Below, piece after piece: positions 22,845-35,755 of a stretch of DNA of 64,000 nucleotides. The position numbers and the translations under genes are program-made. Source of the stretch: Stenogyne calaminthoides (Eukaryota; Streptophyta; Magnoliopsida; Lamiales; Lamiaceae); the NCBI GenBank assembly GCA_037126765.1, contig JBBCBC010000026.1, forward strand, positions 25,268,448 through 25,332,447, read 5' to 3'. Within the stretch, counting starts at the first letter, position 1. The number at the start of each line of letters is the position of its first letter. The notes under the pieces were generated by a model, which made no database searches, was not told the DNA's origin, and saw only the letters and a program-made list of their open reading frames with translations.

Positions 22845-24690
22845 TGTTGGGATTATACTGGAAAATATGCTTTTACTTTGTATAATCAGACTAACTGAAT
22901 TTCGAACTTATTTACTGAAATAAATTGTGTATCACTGATGCTTTAAATATGATTGAATGTTACATATATTTACTGCATAACTGTTCATTAAATAGTACGT
23001 GTTACATTGTAGTTAATTTAGTGATACCAAGATCACGAGAAGATTAAATTAACGATTCCTTGTAACTAAAAGTACACCATTCACGACCTAGATGGAAATG
23101 AACAATCCATCGTGGAAAGGTTGTAGTGTAAGGCTCGGATTGGTTTGTCTTGACCAAGAGATTACACTAGTGCATGACCGATGCATTGAAGAGGACCTGG
23201 GGAGGATAAATTCTCGAAATCGAACTAGGAAGAATTAGACCTCGGTGGTTAGTTATTTCTTAATCTTCGCCCCTTAAATAGGATTGCGTGTGGTTAGTAA
23301 CTATTGCTTTGACTTATTATGGGAAGAGAATCGGTGAGATTCAATACCCTATATCTTGGGCAATATTATTCGGTCACATGTGATTGCTAAGATTTAATAC
23401 GGAGAATCGTAAAGCAAGCACATAAGGTTTTATTCGACGGTTCTGGGAGGTTCATAAGTTTTATCATACCAAATCTTGCAAGTGGAACTAGTTTTTGGTA
23501 TGGATAATAATGTTGAACCGCCTTTACCAAGGATAAAAGATATTGATTAATAGAAAGCTATTTCAGTGGCTTGAATTAATTAATGGGCTAGATAATCTTA
23601 AACACGGGAAATAATAACCGGGAGCCATATTAACTATAATATGGGTTGAGATGGATAGTGCAATATTAATTATGTAGTGGGATTAATTAATATTTATGGG
23701 CTTGGATAATATTGTGGCTCAATATTGATAATTCAAGGTCCATTGGAAGGTCCAATCTTAATTCTCCTAAAGGCCCCCCAAGTAGCCCAAGATAAAGTCC
23801 AATAACTGAAAAAGGTGTTTAAAAATAAAATAAATCTTGTTGCCTATTTTTCCTTGTTTTTCGAAATTTATGGATAAAAGGGGAGAAAGATTTTCTTTGA
23901 ATTTTGTTATGGAATGAAGATATGTATTCTTGGAATACAAGATTATCTCATTGAATTCAAGAAATCTCCCACTTGGTTATTCATATTGAAGTTTTCGATT
24001 TTTTTGAAATATAAGAGAAAGAAAGATTTTCTTGATTTTCTTGAAAAGATATTATGGAAGATATGTATTTCTTGAAATACAAGTATATCTCATAAATTCA
24101 AGAAGATCCAAATCTTGGAATCTTGTCTCTTGGATTTTCGAAAATTTGGCCATAACATGATGAGGTGGGATTTTTGTGGAATATTTTAATTATGGGGAAA
24201 AGAATATAGGAGATATATTCAAGATTTCTTGGAGATCAAGAAAAGATTTTCCCACATTGTTTTCTTCCCTAAAAATCGCCCACCACCCCATCTATAAATA
24301 GGGGATGATTCTTTCATTCCCAAGTGCAATTCCATGTGCTGAAAAAATTAGTAAACCCACGAAAGTGGTGCAACAAAGTTTATTTTTCCTTTTGTTAATT
24401 GTTCGCGAGTATCCTTCCACCGGATTGTCGAGCAAGGACGTGGGAATACTTGGGAAGGACTTTTGGTGTGTTCTCATATACAAAACCATTGCCATTCCAA
24501 GAGGTAAGTTCACGTAAACTCGTAGTATTTCCGCATGCGTAGGATTTACGTGAATTGTTTATTTGCATGATTTGTTGTTGAATTATTATTTGAATTAATA
24601 TGGGTTAATTCATGCTAGTAATAATTGTCAAGAATTAAATTTGTATTTAAATATTCATCGTAATAGATCCGGGCAATTAATTCCCCAACA
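22845..24690 (+). repeat. 5' LTR of copia element X
   Basis: TGTTGGGATTATACTGG to ATTCCCCAACA. It carries a TATA-like CATCTATAAATAGGGG near 24290. Differences from the 3' LTR concentrate at CAG sites, where this copy shows CGG or CGA (examples at 22902, 23135, 23243, 23332). Confidence 0.9.
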
Positions 24691-24705
24691 ATCGTATCGA
24701 GCCTC
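24691..24705 (+). other. Primer-binding site of copia X (altered)
   Basis: CGTATCGAGCC directly after the LTR. The usual copia site is TGGTATCAGAGCC (tRNA-Met). Here the CAG part reads CG, the same change found in the primer site of element F (50742-50753). Confidence 0.6.
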
Positions 24706-25009
24706 GGTTTTCGCTCAATTTTAAATCATAATTTAATTCACTGTTATTAAATTTTGAAATTGGATAGTAGAATTGCTAGATCTTTTTTTGCAGGTATCCA
24801 ATTGTCATGGAATTTAATGTGTTTAATTTATGCATGCATATAAATTGTGGTTTTTTAATTGATTCGTTGGATTCGTTTTTGCCTCGTGAGAAAATCCACG
24901 AGTAGATTAATATTTGTTTGATTTGATCAATGTAATAGCATAGTCTAGATCTCAGTTTATTTATTTTATAAATAAATTGTAACAGATCTAAACGGAGGCG
25001 AGATTTAAT

Positions 25010-25500
25010 AATTAAAGATGGGATCCAAAACCAAGGCGTGGCGGCCACAAGGTCACGTGAACGCGATTAAGGAGGGCACGCAGCGACGCGGACGCGCGGG
25101 CGGACGCTATGGCGACACGGGCGTAGGGCGAGGCCGGAGGGGCCGCCGCGACGCGGATCCGACGGCGGCGACGCGGCCGCAGCGGGCAGGTATACAAAGG
25201 GCATTCAGGGCGATGACGGGCGGGCAGGGCGACGCTGGCGCAAGGATGTCGCTGAGATGCTGATGACATGTCCGTATCTGGCAGACGCTGGACGGGCGAC
25301 GGCGACGGGCGACCCGACGCCGCCGATAAGTGCGGAGGGCGACTCTGCCCGAGATAAGCCGAGATAGGGGCGGCGAGGCGGCGTCGTTAAGGCGCTTTTG
25401 TGCTCACGCGGCGCCATTCGACACGGCTCGGGAGTGCTAGTGGGCACTCCGACCGAAATGGTGGTCGGCGACGCGTTTGACAAGGCGTTTTTTTTAAACG
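25010..25500. other. GC- and CpG-rich leader of copia X
   Basis: A roughly 490 bp island dominated by GCGACG, GGGCGAC and CGGCG, inside an otherwise AT-rich element, between the primer site and gag. It has open frames on both strands, as expected from GC composition; none resembles a protein I know. Element F has an equivalent island at 51050-51500. Methylated transposons normally lose CpG, so this is odd (see findings). Confidence 0.6.
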
Positions 25501-26289
25501 GTCAAGTGGGAGCTTTTCGAGAAGAAAACGATGAAGACTATGGAGACGATTTCTCAAGATCAAGACATGACAAAATTAACCATGACAATTGGATAAATGT
25601 GCCCAATATGTTTAATTTTTTTCTTGATGTTTATGCATTATTTATGCTTATTTAAATTGTGTTTAAATTTGCGATGCATGAGAAAATGTTTTGAAAAATC
25701 TCACTTTTGAAAATTACTAAGTATGTTTAAACAATTAATTGAGAATTTTATTCCGGATAATAAAATTGAATTAATTATTGACCTCCATGATTTATTTATT
25801 TGTGAATTCTTTTGGAGAAATTCCCCCAACGGGACAGTCAAAAGATAGCTTTCACATGAATAAATTCCTAACTGATGATTGTGGATTATTACTAGTGGCG
25901 ACGATGACCCTCCCCACGAGCCTCTTTCAAAGCGAAATAATAATTCTGTATTTAATCATGGTTATTACTTAGGTATAAGATTGATATGCATATACTTCCC
26001 CGAAGACCCTGTCAATTTTATATTGGTAAAGTGGGAGCCAACTATTAATCTGGATATTAAAGGTTTGTAATTGTTCTTGTTTGTAACCTGCTTGAATGTG
26101 TTTAAATAATGACCCACCCCACGTGGCTTATTTAAACTGTTTCGAGATGTTGGCTGATGCATGTTCATATTTTTTGGAGATTTTAATATGAAACATGTGA
26201 TCGAGTTTTGTGATATACTTGTGCTTATGCATATTATTATTTATTTGATTCATCATGTCGCAACCTTTTTAATCCTTTATTCAATATAC

Positions 26290-27350
26290 TTAAAACAATT
26301 TACTTCTTGGTGAAAACTTTGTTGATTGGAGTCGTAAACTTCTTATTGTCCTCATTTGACAAAGCCATAAATCGGGTTCTCACTACACCCAAACCAGAAA
26401 AGCCAAATGACGAGTCAAGTAAATCGGTTAAGAAAGAGTATGCTGACTGGGAGCGTTCCAACGAAATGACAAAGTGTACCATATTGGCTTCAATGTCAGA
26501 TGTGTTGCAACACCAACACCAGAACGTTGAGATCGCTGCAGACATCATGACTAGTCTTTAAGCGATGTTTCAACATCAGAACCGAGTGGCTCGTCAGATC
26601 ACCATGAGGTACTTGCTCTCTATGAAAATGGTGGAGGGAACGCCCGCAAGGGAGCACGTTCTCCAGATGATGGCTCACCTTAACAAACTTGAGGTACTTG
26701 GGCGAATCGACATCGAGACCCAAATCGATTTCAGTGCTCCATTCTCTGCCGAAAAGTTTTGAAAGCGATTCGAGTTAAGCTATCGATGAATAATCGAAGT
26801 TCTCGATGCCCGATCTATTGCAAGCTTTGGTCTCGGCAGAGGCGATATTGGGGCAAAAGAGCCAAGTCTTGGTAGCAAATGGACCTTCTTCTTCTTCTAG
26901 GCCAAGGGGTGGTAAGAACAAGAAAAAGGAAAAGAGCCACAGGCAAGTGAACTCAAGTGTTGCCAAAGGCAAAGAAAAGGTGAAGGAAGGTGGAGAGTGA
27001 GCAAGCGACTAAGGAGGTGCTTCAAGTGCGGTGAGAGGACATTGGAGGTCACTGTTCCAATCCAAAAAGTAATGGAAAGAAAGGTAATTCTCACGCACTA
27101 GTTGTTGAAACTTGCTTAGCGGTATGCCTCCCATTTATGGGTGGTGGATACGGATCCAGCGATCATGTATGTTTCACTTTTACGGGGGTTCAAGCGGCGG
27201 ACGAACAACTTAGTGGGAGTGAGATCCTCATCACATTTGGCGATGCCACGAGTGGCGGTGCAAGCAAAGATGGGAGAAGTGCACTGTCTTTTGAAGGCAG
27301 AGTTTTAATTTTAAGAGATGTACTTTACGTTCGAATTTTAGAAAGAACTT
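26290..27350 (+). pseudogene. Copia X gag and protease (broken)
   Basis: A gag of the copia UBN2 type is readable in pieces: VLTTPKPEKPNDE, YADWERSNEMTKC, MKMVEGTPAREHV, HLNKLEVLG. A Lys-rich linker and a broken zinc-knuckle region follow (about 27000-27065). The protease part (VVETCLAV, GYGSSDHVC, about 27100-27170) has lost the DSGA active-site wording. Frame changes about every 200 bp. Element F carries the same layout. Confidence 0.65.
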
Positions 27351-27559
27351 GATTTCGGTTTCTAAACTTTACCTTGATGGATATTCGGTTACTTTTGATA
27401 AAGTTTTTACCATTTCTCTTTATGATAAATTTATCCGTCATGGAACTTTGTCAAGTAATCTCTATACAATTAATTGTGCACACCACTCACTTAAATGCAT
27501 CCTATAACACATCAACTATTTTCGGAAAAGAAAACATTCATCGACGTGAACAAAAACAC

Positions 27560-28560
27560 TTCTATGGCATCTAAGATTGGGACATATTAATCCAAAGAGG
27601 ATCCAAAGGTTGGTGAAAGGCGGTTCACTAGAGTCTCTCCATGTTGAATCGATTCCAACTGCGAATCATGTTGGAGGGTAAAATGACCAAGATAGCTTTT
27701 TTGAGCCAAGGGAATAGAGCCAAAGAAGTGTTAGAAATCGCTCACACATACGTATGTGGTCCAATGTCAACCATGGCAAGAGGAGTTTACGATTATTTAA
27801 ATCACTTTTATTGATGACTACTCGAGGGAATGCGGTTATATTTTTCCTTATGAAGCATAAATCTAAGACCTTTGAGAAATTTAAAGAATTTAAGGCTCAA
27901 ACAGAGAATCATAGGGAAAAATGTATCAAGTCTTTATGATCCAATCGTGGAGGTAGTACCTCGGCGATGAGTTTTGAACTACTTGTCGGATGAAGGATTG
28001 CATCGGTGATCAAAACACCGGAACCCCTCAATAAAACGAGGTTGCGAGCGAAGAAGCGAACTCTTTTGGAAATGGTTAGATCAATGATGTGTTATGCGGA
28101 TCTTCCCAAGTCGTTACGGGGTCATGCCTTGAAACTTGGGCTTACATTCGAACTTGGTGCCATCCAAGTCGGTTCCCAAAACTCAAAAAGAATTGTGGAC
28201 CGGCGCAAGCCTAGTTTGAGACACATGAGAATTTGGGGGTGTCCGCTCACGTGTTGGACAAGGAGGCGGGAAATTGGATCCTCGATCGTAATTAAGGTTG
28301 TTTTATAGGATACCCCGAGGAACAAAAAGGGTGTATGTTTTATGGTCCCAAAGATCAAAAGGTGGTCATAAGCACCCACTTTAGATTTTTGGAGGAAGAC
28401 TATATGAACGAAAAAGAAGACCAGTGAGATTACCTTAAGTGAGTTAAGGGGGCTAACCTCATTGCCAAGCTGACAAGATGATATACCAAACGACACACTT
28501 TCACATCCCGAGACCTCGTCGTAGTGGGAGGATGAGACAGCCGACGAGAGATTCATGGGG
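27560..28560 (+). pseudogene. Copia X integrase (broken)
   Basis: GAG-pre-integrase (GHINPKRIQRLVK, near 27582) and integrase core pieces: AHTYVCGPMSTMARG, FLMKHKSKTFEKF, NRTLLEMVRSMM-like (about 28045), RIWGC. The catalytic D/D/E residues cannot all be placed because of shifts. The end resembles the copia 'GYP..GTKG' region (about 28310). Confidence 0.65.
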
Positions 28561-28739
28561 ATAGGAGAGTCCTCGAACTTGATTCAGGACAAGATGAATC
28601 GGACCCATGGACATCTGATGAGGCAATCTAAGATAAGGATGCGCTTTCTTGGCAAAAGGCAATGAAAGGAAATGGGGTCTATGGATCATAACAGAGTGTG
28701 AGAGCTAGTCGAACCACTTAATGGGGTCAAACCTATTGG

Positions 28740-30180
28740 TTGCAAAAGTGGGTATACAAGAGAAAGAGGGGACCGGACGGGAAGGTGGAAACCTTCAAGG
28801 CAAGGCTTGTGGAGAAAGGTTATACTCAGAAAGAAGGGATCGATTATGAGGAAACCTTCTCACTTGTAGCAATGCTCAAGTCCATCCGGATTCTCTTGTC
28901 GATATAATTAACGATCTCGATTTTAAAATCTGCAAATGGATATCAAGACGGCTTTCCTTAATGAAGTCTTGATGAGGAAATCTATATGCAACAACCCCAA
29001 AGCTTCATTGAAAAGGGCCAAGAACACCTAGTTTGTAAGCTCATGAAGTCCATTTACGGACTCAAACAGGCATCCAGAGCTTAGAACCAATGTTTTGATC
29101 ATGTTATAAAGTCTTACGGGTTTGATCAAAACGAGTTCGAGAGTTGTGTGTATAAAAAGAGTGTCGAATCGCATTGATATTCTTATCTATCAGACGAGGC
29201 GACATTCGCTCAACCGAACGATGTAAAGGTGTTATCGGGACGTAAGGGCATGGCTTTCAAAATAGTTTGATATGAAGGACTTAGGGAAGCGGGGCACATC
29301 CTTGGGATCAAGATCACTTTCGAGATCGCAAGAAAATGATGATAGCTTATCGCAAGCTTCATACATACACACTCATCTTGAAACGATTGAAAGATGCAGG
29401 ATTCCAAGAAAGACTTCATACCTTTCAGGCACGGAATCCATCTATCCAAGAAAATGTGCCCTAAGACACAAAAGGAGATAGATGACATGAGAGACATTTC
29501 TTATGCTTGGTACCGTTGAAGCCTTATGTATGCAATGTTGTGTATGAGACCCGGATATCTACTTTTAAAGATTAGCATGGTGGCAAGATATCGAGTAACC
29601 GGGGAAGGAACATTGGACGATTTAAAAAACATTACGAAGTATCGAAAAGAACTCGAGATAGAATGTTGGTTTATCGATCGGATAGTCTAATCCCCATCGG
29701 CCACACGGACTCGATTTCCAATCGGACTTAGACTCAGGAAAATCTATCTCCCAGAGTGTGTTTTGCATGGGGAGGAGCCATGGCGTGGAGAAGCGTTAAG
29801 CGAGAAATGTGTCGCAGATTCTACCATGGAAGCGAATATGTAGTTAACATGCGAAAATGGTGAAAAGCCGGTTTAGCTCAAGAACTTCCTAGTGGACTTG
29901 GATGTGGTTCGAATTTGCCCAAATTGAATCATCGTTTATTGTGACAATGCCGAGGAAGCGATTTGCAAATTCAAGGGAACCAAGAGCCCACAAGGCCGAC
30001 AAACACATTGAAAGGAAATACCATCTTATACGAGACATCGTTAAGAGAGGAGATATAAATTGGCAAAGATCACGGCGGAAGACAACCTAGCTGATCCATT
30101 CACAAAGGGTCTGCCTCTGAATACATTCGAGAGACATGTGAAAGGAATGAGTGTCAAGACCGTTGCCAATCTGCTTTGAG
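28740..30180 (+). pseudogene. Copia X reverse transcriptase and RNase H (broken)
   Basis: KRKRGPDGKVETFKARLV (about 28765), GYTQKEGIDYEETFS (about 28818), YGLKQAS-like (about 29055), GFDQNEFESCVYKK (about 29120). The YVDD box expected after it is destroyed (reads YLSDE). RNase H pieces to about 30177 include RKYHLIRDIVKRGDI and the typical end region. Not functional as it stands. Confidence 0.7.
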
Positions 30181-30277
30181 TATAAGTAGGAGACATTATT
30201 AGGTTCGTGTAGGTGGCATTAGTTGTCACGTACTACACGAGACATCTTGATGTATACTTAAGCGGACTTTTGAGTAT

Positions 30278-30288
30278 AAGTGGGAGAT
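30278..30288 (+). other. Polypurine tract of copia X
   Basis: AAGTGGGAGAT immediately before the 3' LTR start TGTTGGG; identical to the tract of element F at 56163-56173. Plus-strand DNA synthesis starts at such tracts. Confidence 0.75.
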
Positions 30289-32120
30289 TGTTGGGATTTA
30301 TCTTTGGAAAGTATGCTTTTACTTTGTATAATCAGACTAACTGAATTTCAGACTTATTTACTGAAATAAATTGTTTATCACTGATGCTTTAAATATGATT
30401 GAATGTTACATATATTTACTGCATAACTGTTCATTAAATAGTATGTGTTACATTGTAGTTAATTTAGTGATACCAAGATCACAGAAGATTAGATTAACAG
30501 TTCCTTGTAACTAAAAGTACACAATTCACGACCTAGATGGAAATGAACAATCCATCGTGAAAGGTTGTAGTGTAAGGCTCAGATTGGTTTGTCTTGACCA
30601 AGAGATTACACTAGTGCATGGTGATGCATTGAAGAGGACCTGAGGAGGATAAATTCTTCAGAACTAAACTAGGAAGAATTAGACCTCAGTGGTTAGTTAT
30701 TTCTTAATCTTCGTCCCTTAAATAGGATTGCGTGTGGTTAACTATTGCTTTGACTTATTATGGGAAGAGAATCAGTGAGATTCAATACCCTATATCTTGG
30801 GCAATATTATTGGTCACATGTGATTGCTAAGATTTAATACGGAGAATCGTGTGCAAGTACGCTTGTTCGATTTGCCCCCTTGGGAGGTTCATAAGTTTTA
30901 TCATACCAAATCTTGCAAGTGGAACTAGTTTCCGGTATGGATAATAATGTTGAACCGTTCCTTTACCAAGGATAAAAGATATTGATTAATAGAAAGCAAT
31001 TTCAGTGGCTTGAATTAATTAATGGGCTAGATAATCTTAAACACGTGAAATAATAACCGGGAGCCATATTAACTATAATATGGGTTAAGATGGATAGTGC
31101 AATATTAATTATGTAGTGGGATTAATTAATATTTATGGGCTTGGATAATATTGTGGCTCAATATTGATAATTCAAGGTCCATTGGAAGGTCCAATCTTAA
31201 TTCTCCTAAAGGCCCCCCAAGTAGCCCAAGATAAAGTACAATAACTGAAAAAGGTGTTTAAAAATAAAATAAATCTTGTTGCCTATTTTTCCTTGTTTTT
31301 CGAAATTTATGGATAAAAGGGGAGACATATTTTCTTTGAATTTTGTTATGGAATGAAGATATGTAATCTTTGAATACAAGATTATCTCATTAAATTCAAG
31401 AAATCTCCCACTTGGTTATTCATATTGAAGTTTTCGAAATTTTTGAAATATAAGAGAAAGAAAGATTTTCTTGAAAAGATATTATGGAAGATATGTATTT
31501 TTTGAAATACAAGTATATCTCATAAATTCAAGAAGATCCAAATCTTGGAATCTTGTCTCTTGGATTTTCGAAAATTTGGCCATAACATGATGAGGTGGGA
31601 TTTTTGTGGAATATTTTAATTATTGGGAAAAGAATATAGGAGATATATTCAAGATTTCTTGGAGATCAAGAAAAGATTTTCCCACATTGTTTTCTTCCCT
31701 AAAAATCGCCCACCACCCCATCTATAAATAGAGGATGATTCTTTCATTCCCAAGTGCAATTCCATGTGCTGAAAAAATTAGTAAACCACAAAAGTGGTGC
31801 AACAAAGTTTATTTTTCCTTTTGTTAATTGTTCGCGAGTATCCTTCCACCGGATTGTCGAGCAAGGACGTGGGAATACTTGGGAAGGACTTTTGGTGTGT
31901 TCTCATATACAAAACCATTGTCATTCCAAGAGGTAAGTTCACATAAACTCTTAGTATTTCCGCATGCGTAGGATTTACGTGAATTGTTTATATGCATGAT
32001 TTGTTGTTGAATTATTATTTGAATTAATATGGGTTAATTCATGCTAGTAATAATGGTCAAAAATTAAACTTATATTTAAATATTCATCCCGAATAGATCC
32101 GGGCAATTAATTCCCCAACA
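30289..32120 (+). repeat. 3' LTR of copia element X
   Basis: TGTTGGGATTTATC to ATTCCCCAACA, 1832 bp. It retains CAG at most positions where the 5' copy reads CGG or CGA. Followed by the target duplication TACGA and resumption of gypsy RNase H. Confidence 0.9.
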
Positions 32121-32125
32121 TACGA

Positions 32126-32470
32126 GCCCAAAGGTGAACAAATGATAAAATATCAACATGTCGCCAAAAACCTCATGGAGAGGTTCGACTACATCGAGCT
32201 GATCCCGCAAACACAGAATACCCAGGCCGATGCTTTGGCTCACCTAGCAACGACAGAGGGAGAGGCAAATATGGATAACATCGCCATCACCAAGTTAAAC
32301 GTGCCCTCGGGAAGTGGCATCACTATCAAAATAAACAAAGTGACATGGACGAATCAGATGAAACCATCGGGCCAATATCTCGAAGTGTTCCAGCCCACAC
32401 CCCCGGAGGATAATTGGATGACCCCAATCAAAGAGTACATCGGAAATGGAACCCTACCCGATGACAAAGT
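32126..32470 (+). pseudogene. Gypsy RNase H, continued, and linker to integrase
   Basis: Continues the domain interrupted at 22839: MIKYQHVAKNLMERF, ELIPQTQNTQADALAHLA (the typical end of gypsy RNase H), then WMTPIKEYIGNGTLPDD. It reads open up to 32470, where solo LTR D interrupts it. The integrase side resumes at 34153. Confidence 0.85.
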
Positions 32471-34147
32471 TGTTGGGTTTATACGTGAAAGTATGCTTTT
32501 ACGTAATAACAAACTCATGTAACTCTTATTTACTGAATATAAAATGTTTCACCACTGTTGCTTTAAATATAAATGAATGTTAATTATTTATTGTATACCG
32601 TTCAATATTAGTACAATATTACATTGTAGTTAGTATGGTGATACCCGATCACAGAAGATCAGATTAACAGTTCCTTGTAAATAAAAGTACAACTTCACAA
32701 CCTAGATGGAATTGAACACTCCATTGGTAGAGGTTGAAGTGCAAAGCTCAGATTGACTTGTCTTGACCAAGAGATTGCATTAGCACATTATGATGTGCTG
32801 AAGAGGACCTACAGAGAAGATAAATTCTTCCGTACTGACTTAAGGGATGAAGAATTAGACCTCAGTTGTTATTGATTTCTTAACCTCTGTCACTTAAATA
32901 GAATTGTATGTAATTAATATTTATTGCTTTGATCTGTGTTGGGTTTAGAGTCAGACAGTGATTCTATACTTTGCATTTTGGGCAATATTATTAATTATAT
33001 GGCAATTGATAAGATTTAATACAGAGCAACGTGTGCAAGCAAGTCTTGTGTGATTTGTCCCCTTGGTGGGCTCATAAGTTTTATCATACCAAATCTTGCA
33101 ACTGAAAATTTATTTCCGGTATGGATAATAATGTTGAGCTGTCTTTATTCCAAGGATAATGATATTAATTAATATAAAGCTTATCAGTGGCTTAATTAAT
33201 TAATGGACTGGATAATCTTAAACACGGAAAATAATGACCAGGAGCCATATTATTGTAACATCGTAATATGGATTAAGATGGATAGTTCAGTATTAATTTT
33301 ATAGTAGAGTAAATTAATATTAATGGGCTGAATAATATTGTGGCTCAATGTTAAGAAATTCAGAGCCCATTGGAGGTCCAATCTTAATTCTCCTAAAGGC
33401 CCCTCAAATAGCCAAATATAAGTCCAATTAATGAAAAGGCGAGAAAAATATTCAATAATTATGGGAAAAAGAAGAGGAAATATTTTCGTGATTTTCTTGA
33501 AAAGATTTTATGGAAAGAGATAAGTATTCTTGGAATACAAGATTATCCCATAAATTCAAGAAATCAAATCTTGATTCTTGTCTCCTTGTTTTTTTCGAAA
33601 ATTACTATAAGAAAAGGAAGAAAATATATTTTTTGATTTATATTGAAAATAGAATATATGAGATATATTCAACATTGTATCTTGGGAAGATACAAAGAAA
33701 TTTCCCATATCCCCTTTTAGGGCACAATTTTCGTCCCCCTAGTCTTATAAATAGGGGGTGAATTTTTCATCCCCAACACAATTCCAGTCTTTGAAAAATT
33801 AGTAATCCACAAAGGTGATGCAATAATTTTATTTTCTCTTTTATTAAAATCGTTCGTGAGAATTCTTCCACCGGATTACGTACGTGGACGTGGGACATAT
33901 TTGAGAAGGCACTTTGGGTTGATCCATCGTCTCAACGGTTGCCACTTCAAAAGGTATGTAATTTCGTAACTCCTAGATTCCGCATGCTTAGGATTTACGT
34001 GGATTACGTGTACGCATGTTGTTGTTGTTTATTTAATTATTATGTTGAATTAATTTAGGATTGATTCATGTTAGTAATTAATTGATTAATTTAAATATGT
34101 ATTTAAATACACCTCGAATAGATCCGGGCACCCCGTATTTCCCAACC
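32471..34147 (+). mobile_element. Solo copia-type LTR D
   Basis: 1677 bp, TGTTGGGTTTATACG to TTTCCCAACC (last base C instead of A), with target duplication AAAGT (32466-32470 and 34148-34152). A TATA-like TTATAAATAGGGG lies near 33746. It separates gypsy RNase H from integrase. Confidence 0.88.
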
Positions 34148-34152
34148 AAAGT

Positions 34153-35132
34153 TTTAGCCCGCCGTCTAAAATTGCAAGCGGCGAAGTACACTATCATCAA
34201 CTACCAACTCTATAAGCGAAATTTCTCACTACCTTTATTGAAGTGTATCACACCGGAAGAGGGGCAGGTCATCTTGAAAGAAATCCACGGAGGAATTTGC
34301 TGAATCCACACTGGGGGACAGTCTCTAGTATACAAAACAATCAGGCAAGGTTATTTTTGGTTGACTTTAAGGAGAGGCGCGATCTCATATGCTAAAAAAT
34401 ATCACCGATGTCAGCTCTACGCTCCGACCATCAAATGAGCCCCCTAGGAACTCGCTTTGATCGCAAAATGGGAGATCGACCTTATTGTCCCTTTCCCAAA
34501 GGCCACGGGTAGCTCGAAGTTCACAATTGTGGCTATAGATTACTTCACCAAGTGGGTGGAAGCAGAGCCTTTAGACACAATTACCCAAGAGAAAGTTATT
34601 CGTTTCATATGGAAAAACATCATTTGTCGTTTCGTCTACCACATGCAATTGTCACAGACAATGGAAAACAGTTCAACGGATACAAAATCGATGCTTTCTT
34701 TGCGAAATGGAAGATTGTGAAGTTGTTCTCTACACCCTACCATCCGCAGTCGAACGGCCAAGTGGAGGCGGTGAACAAAATAATCAAGCACACTATAAAA
34801 ATCCAGCTCGAATGATCGAAAGGGTTGTGGGCGTTCAAAATCCCAGATATTCTGTGGTCTTACCGAACTACCTTCCAAAATTCGATAGGCGAAACACCTT
34901 TCGCCCTAGCTTTTGAAACAGAAGCGGTCATACCCGCCGAGGTCGAGATATGCAGTCATCGCACCTTGCAAACCGTCACGGAGGCCAACGATCAAGCTCT
35001 CTCATCGAAGAAAAAAGAATGAACGTCGACCTAAGAAATGCAAACTACAAGCAAAAGTCAGAAAAATACTATAACTCGAAAGTCAAGATACGAAAGTTCA
35101 AGATTGGCGATCTAGTTGTTGTAGCCGTGTGA
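34153..35132 (+). pseudogene. Gypsy integrase (broken)
   Basis: Starts LARRLKLQAAKYTII, then LYKRNFSLPLLKC. The zinc-binding region is damaged (HTGGQSLVYK, YHRCQLYAP) by stops at about 34303 and 34437. The core reads WEIDLIVPFPKATGSSKF and DYFTKWVEAEPL, then in another frame VTDNGKQF and SNGQVEAVN (the D..D..E region). The C-terminal part reads FKIGDLVV and is lost near 35127. Shifts near 34660 and 34830. Confidence 0.8.
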
Positions 35133-35395
35133 TCGGCCAGCGACCACATGACGAATATTGAGGATGTGGCAACCATGGTTCAGCAGTAAAGTACAAGGAG
35201 TCGAGGTTGGCCCCCATAGGGCGACCTGGCGGTGAGCAAGGAAGAAGATGAGTCGAGCTCGCCGGGGAGAGCAGCCTCTCCCGAGGTTGCTCCGTAGGCG
35301 AGATCATCCTATGCAGGACGAAGACGAGTCGAGCTAGCCTAAACGGTGACCACCCTCAAGGTCGTTCCGTTGACGAGGTCGGCAGGCGTATCAAG
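35133..35395. other. GC-richer degenerate tandem sequence after the gypsy integrase
   Basis: Two diverged copies of a roughly 90 bp unit: GAAGATGAGTCGAGCTCGCC...GAGGTTGCTCCG and GAAGACGAGTCGAGCTAGCC...AAGGTCGTTCCG. Possibly the 3' untranslated part of the gypsy element. A short PWFSSKVQ reading may be the polyprotein end. No gene. Confidence 0.4.
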
Positions 35396-35736
35396 ATGAA
35401 GATTCCCCGTGTTTATTATGGAAATAAAATATCTTGCATATCTGTTAAATATCCAGATGAAGATTTACTGTATCTTGTATTTACCGTTTTATAGGGCTCA
35501 TTTAGAGGCCCATTAAGGTTTTATCTTTTTATCTTGTAATTGTTGTAAATAGAGGACAAACCCCAAGAGAAAAGGGAGACAAAATACGTAGGAAACTCAT
35601 AGTGAAATATCCTGGCTTGACATGCCCCCAGATGTAGTGACGAACTGGGTGAAAAAATCCTTGTTCTTTACATTTTATTGTTGATTCGTGATTTATCATT
35701 TATTTGTTTTCCGATAATTATTTTTGGTTTACAACA
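35396..35736 (+). mobile_element. LTR end of another gypsy-type element
   Basis: Ends GGTTTACAACA and is followed by ATTGGCGTCGTTTGTGGGA (35737-35755), a classic Ty3/gypsy primer-binding site. The sequence is unlike the 15923-16553 LTR, so this is a different element or subfamily. The start is not defined; TGAAGATTCCCCG (35396) is a possible start. Confidence 0.5.
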
Positions 35737-35755
35737 ATTGGCGTCGTTTGTGGGA

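Larger units (their letters stand above)
22845..32120 (+). mobile_element. Full-length Ty1/copia element (element X), 9.3 kb
   Basis: Two near-identical LTRs (22845-24690, 1846 bp; 30289-32120, 1832 bp), a tRNA-Met-type primer site, gag, protease, integrase, reverse transcriptase and RNase H in copia order, a purine tract, and the target duplication TACGA (22840-22844 and 32121-32125). It sits inside the RNase H domain of the gypsy element. The coding region is full of stops and shifts, many at CAG/CTG sites, so part of the damage may be artefactual. Confidence 0.92.

Noticed and set aside
25012..25483. Several arginine/alanine-rich ORFs on both strands
   Set aside because: GC-rich leader of copia X; long open frames on both strands follow from composition.
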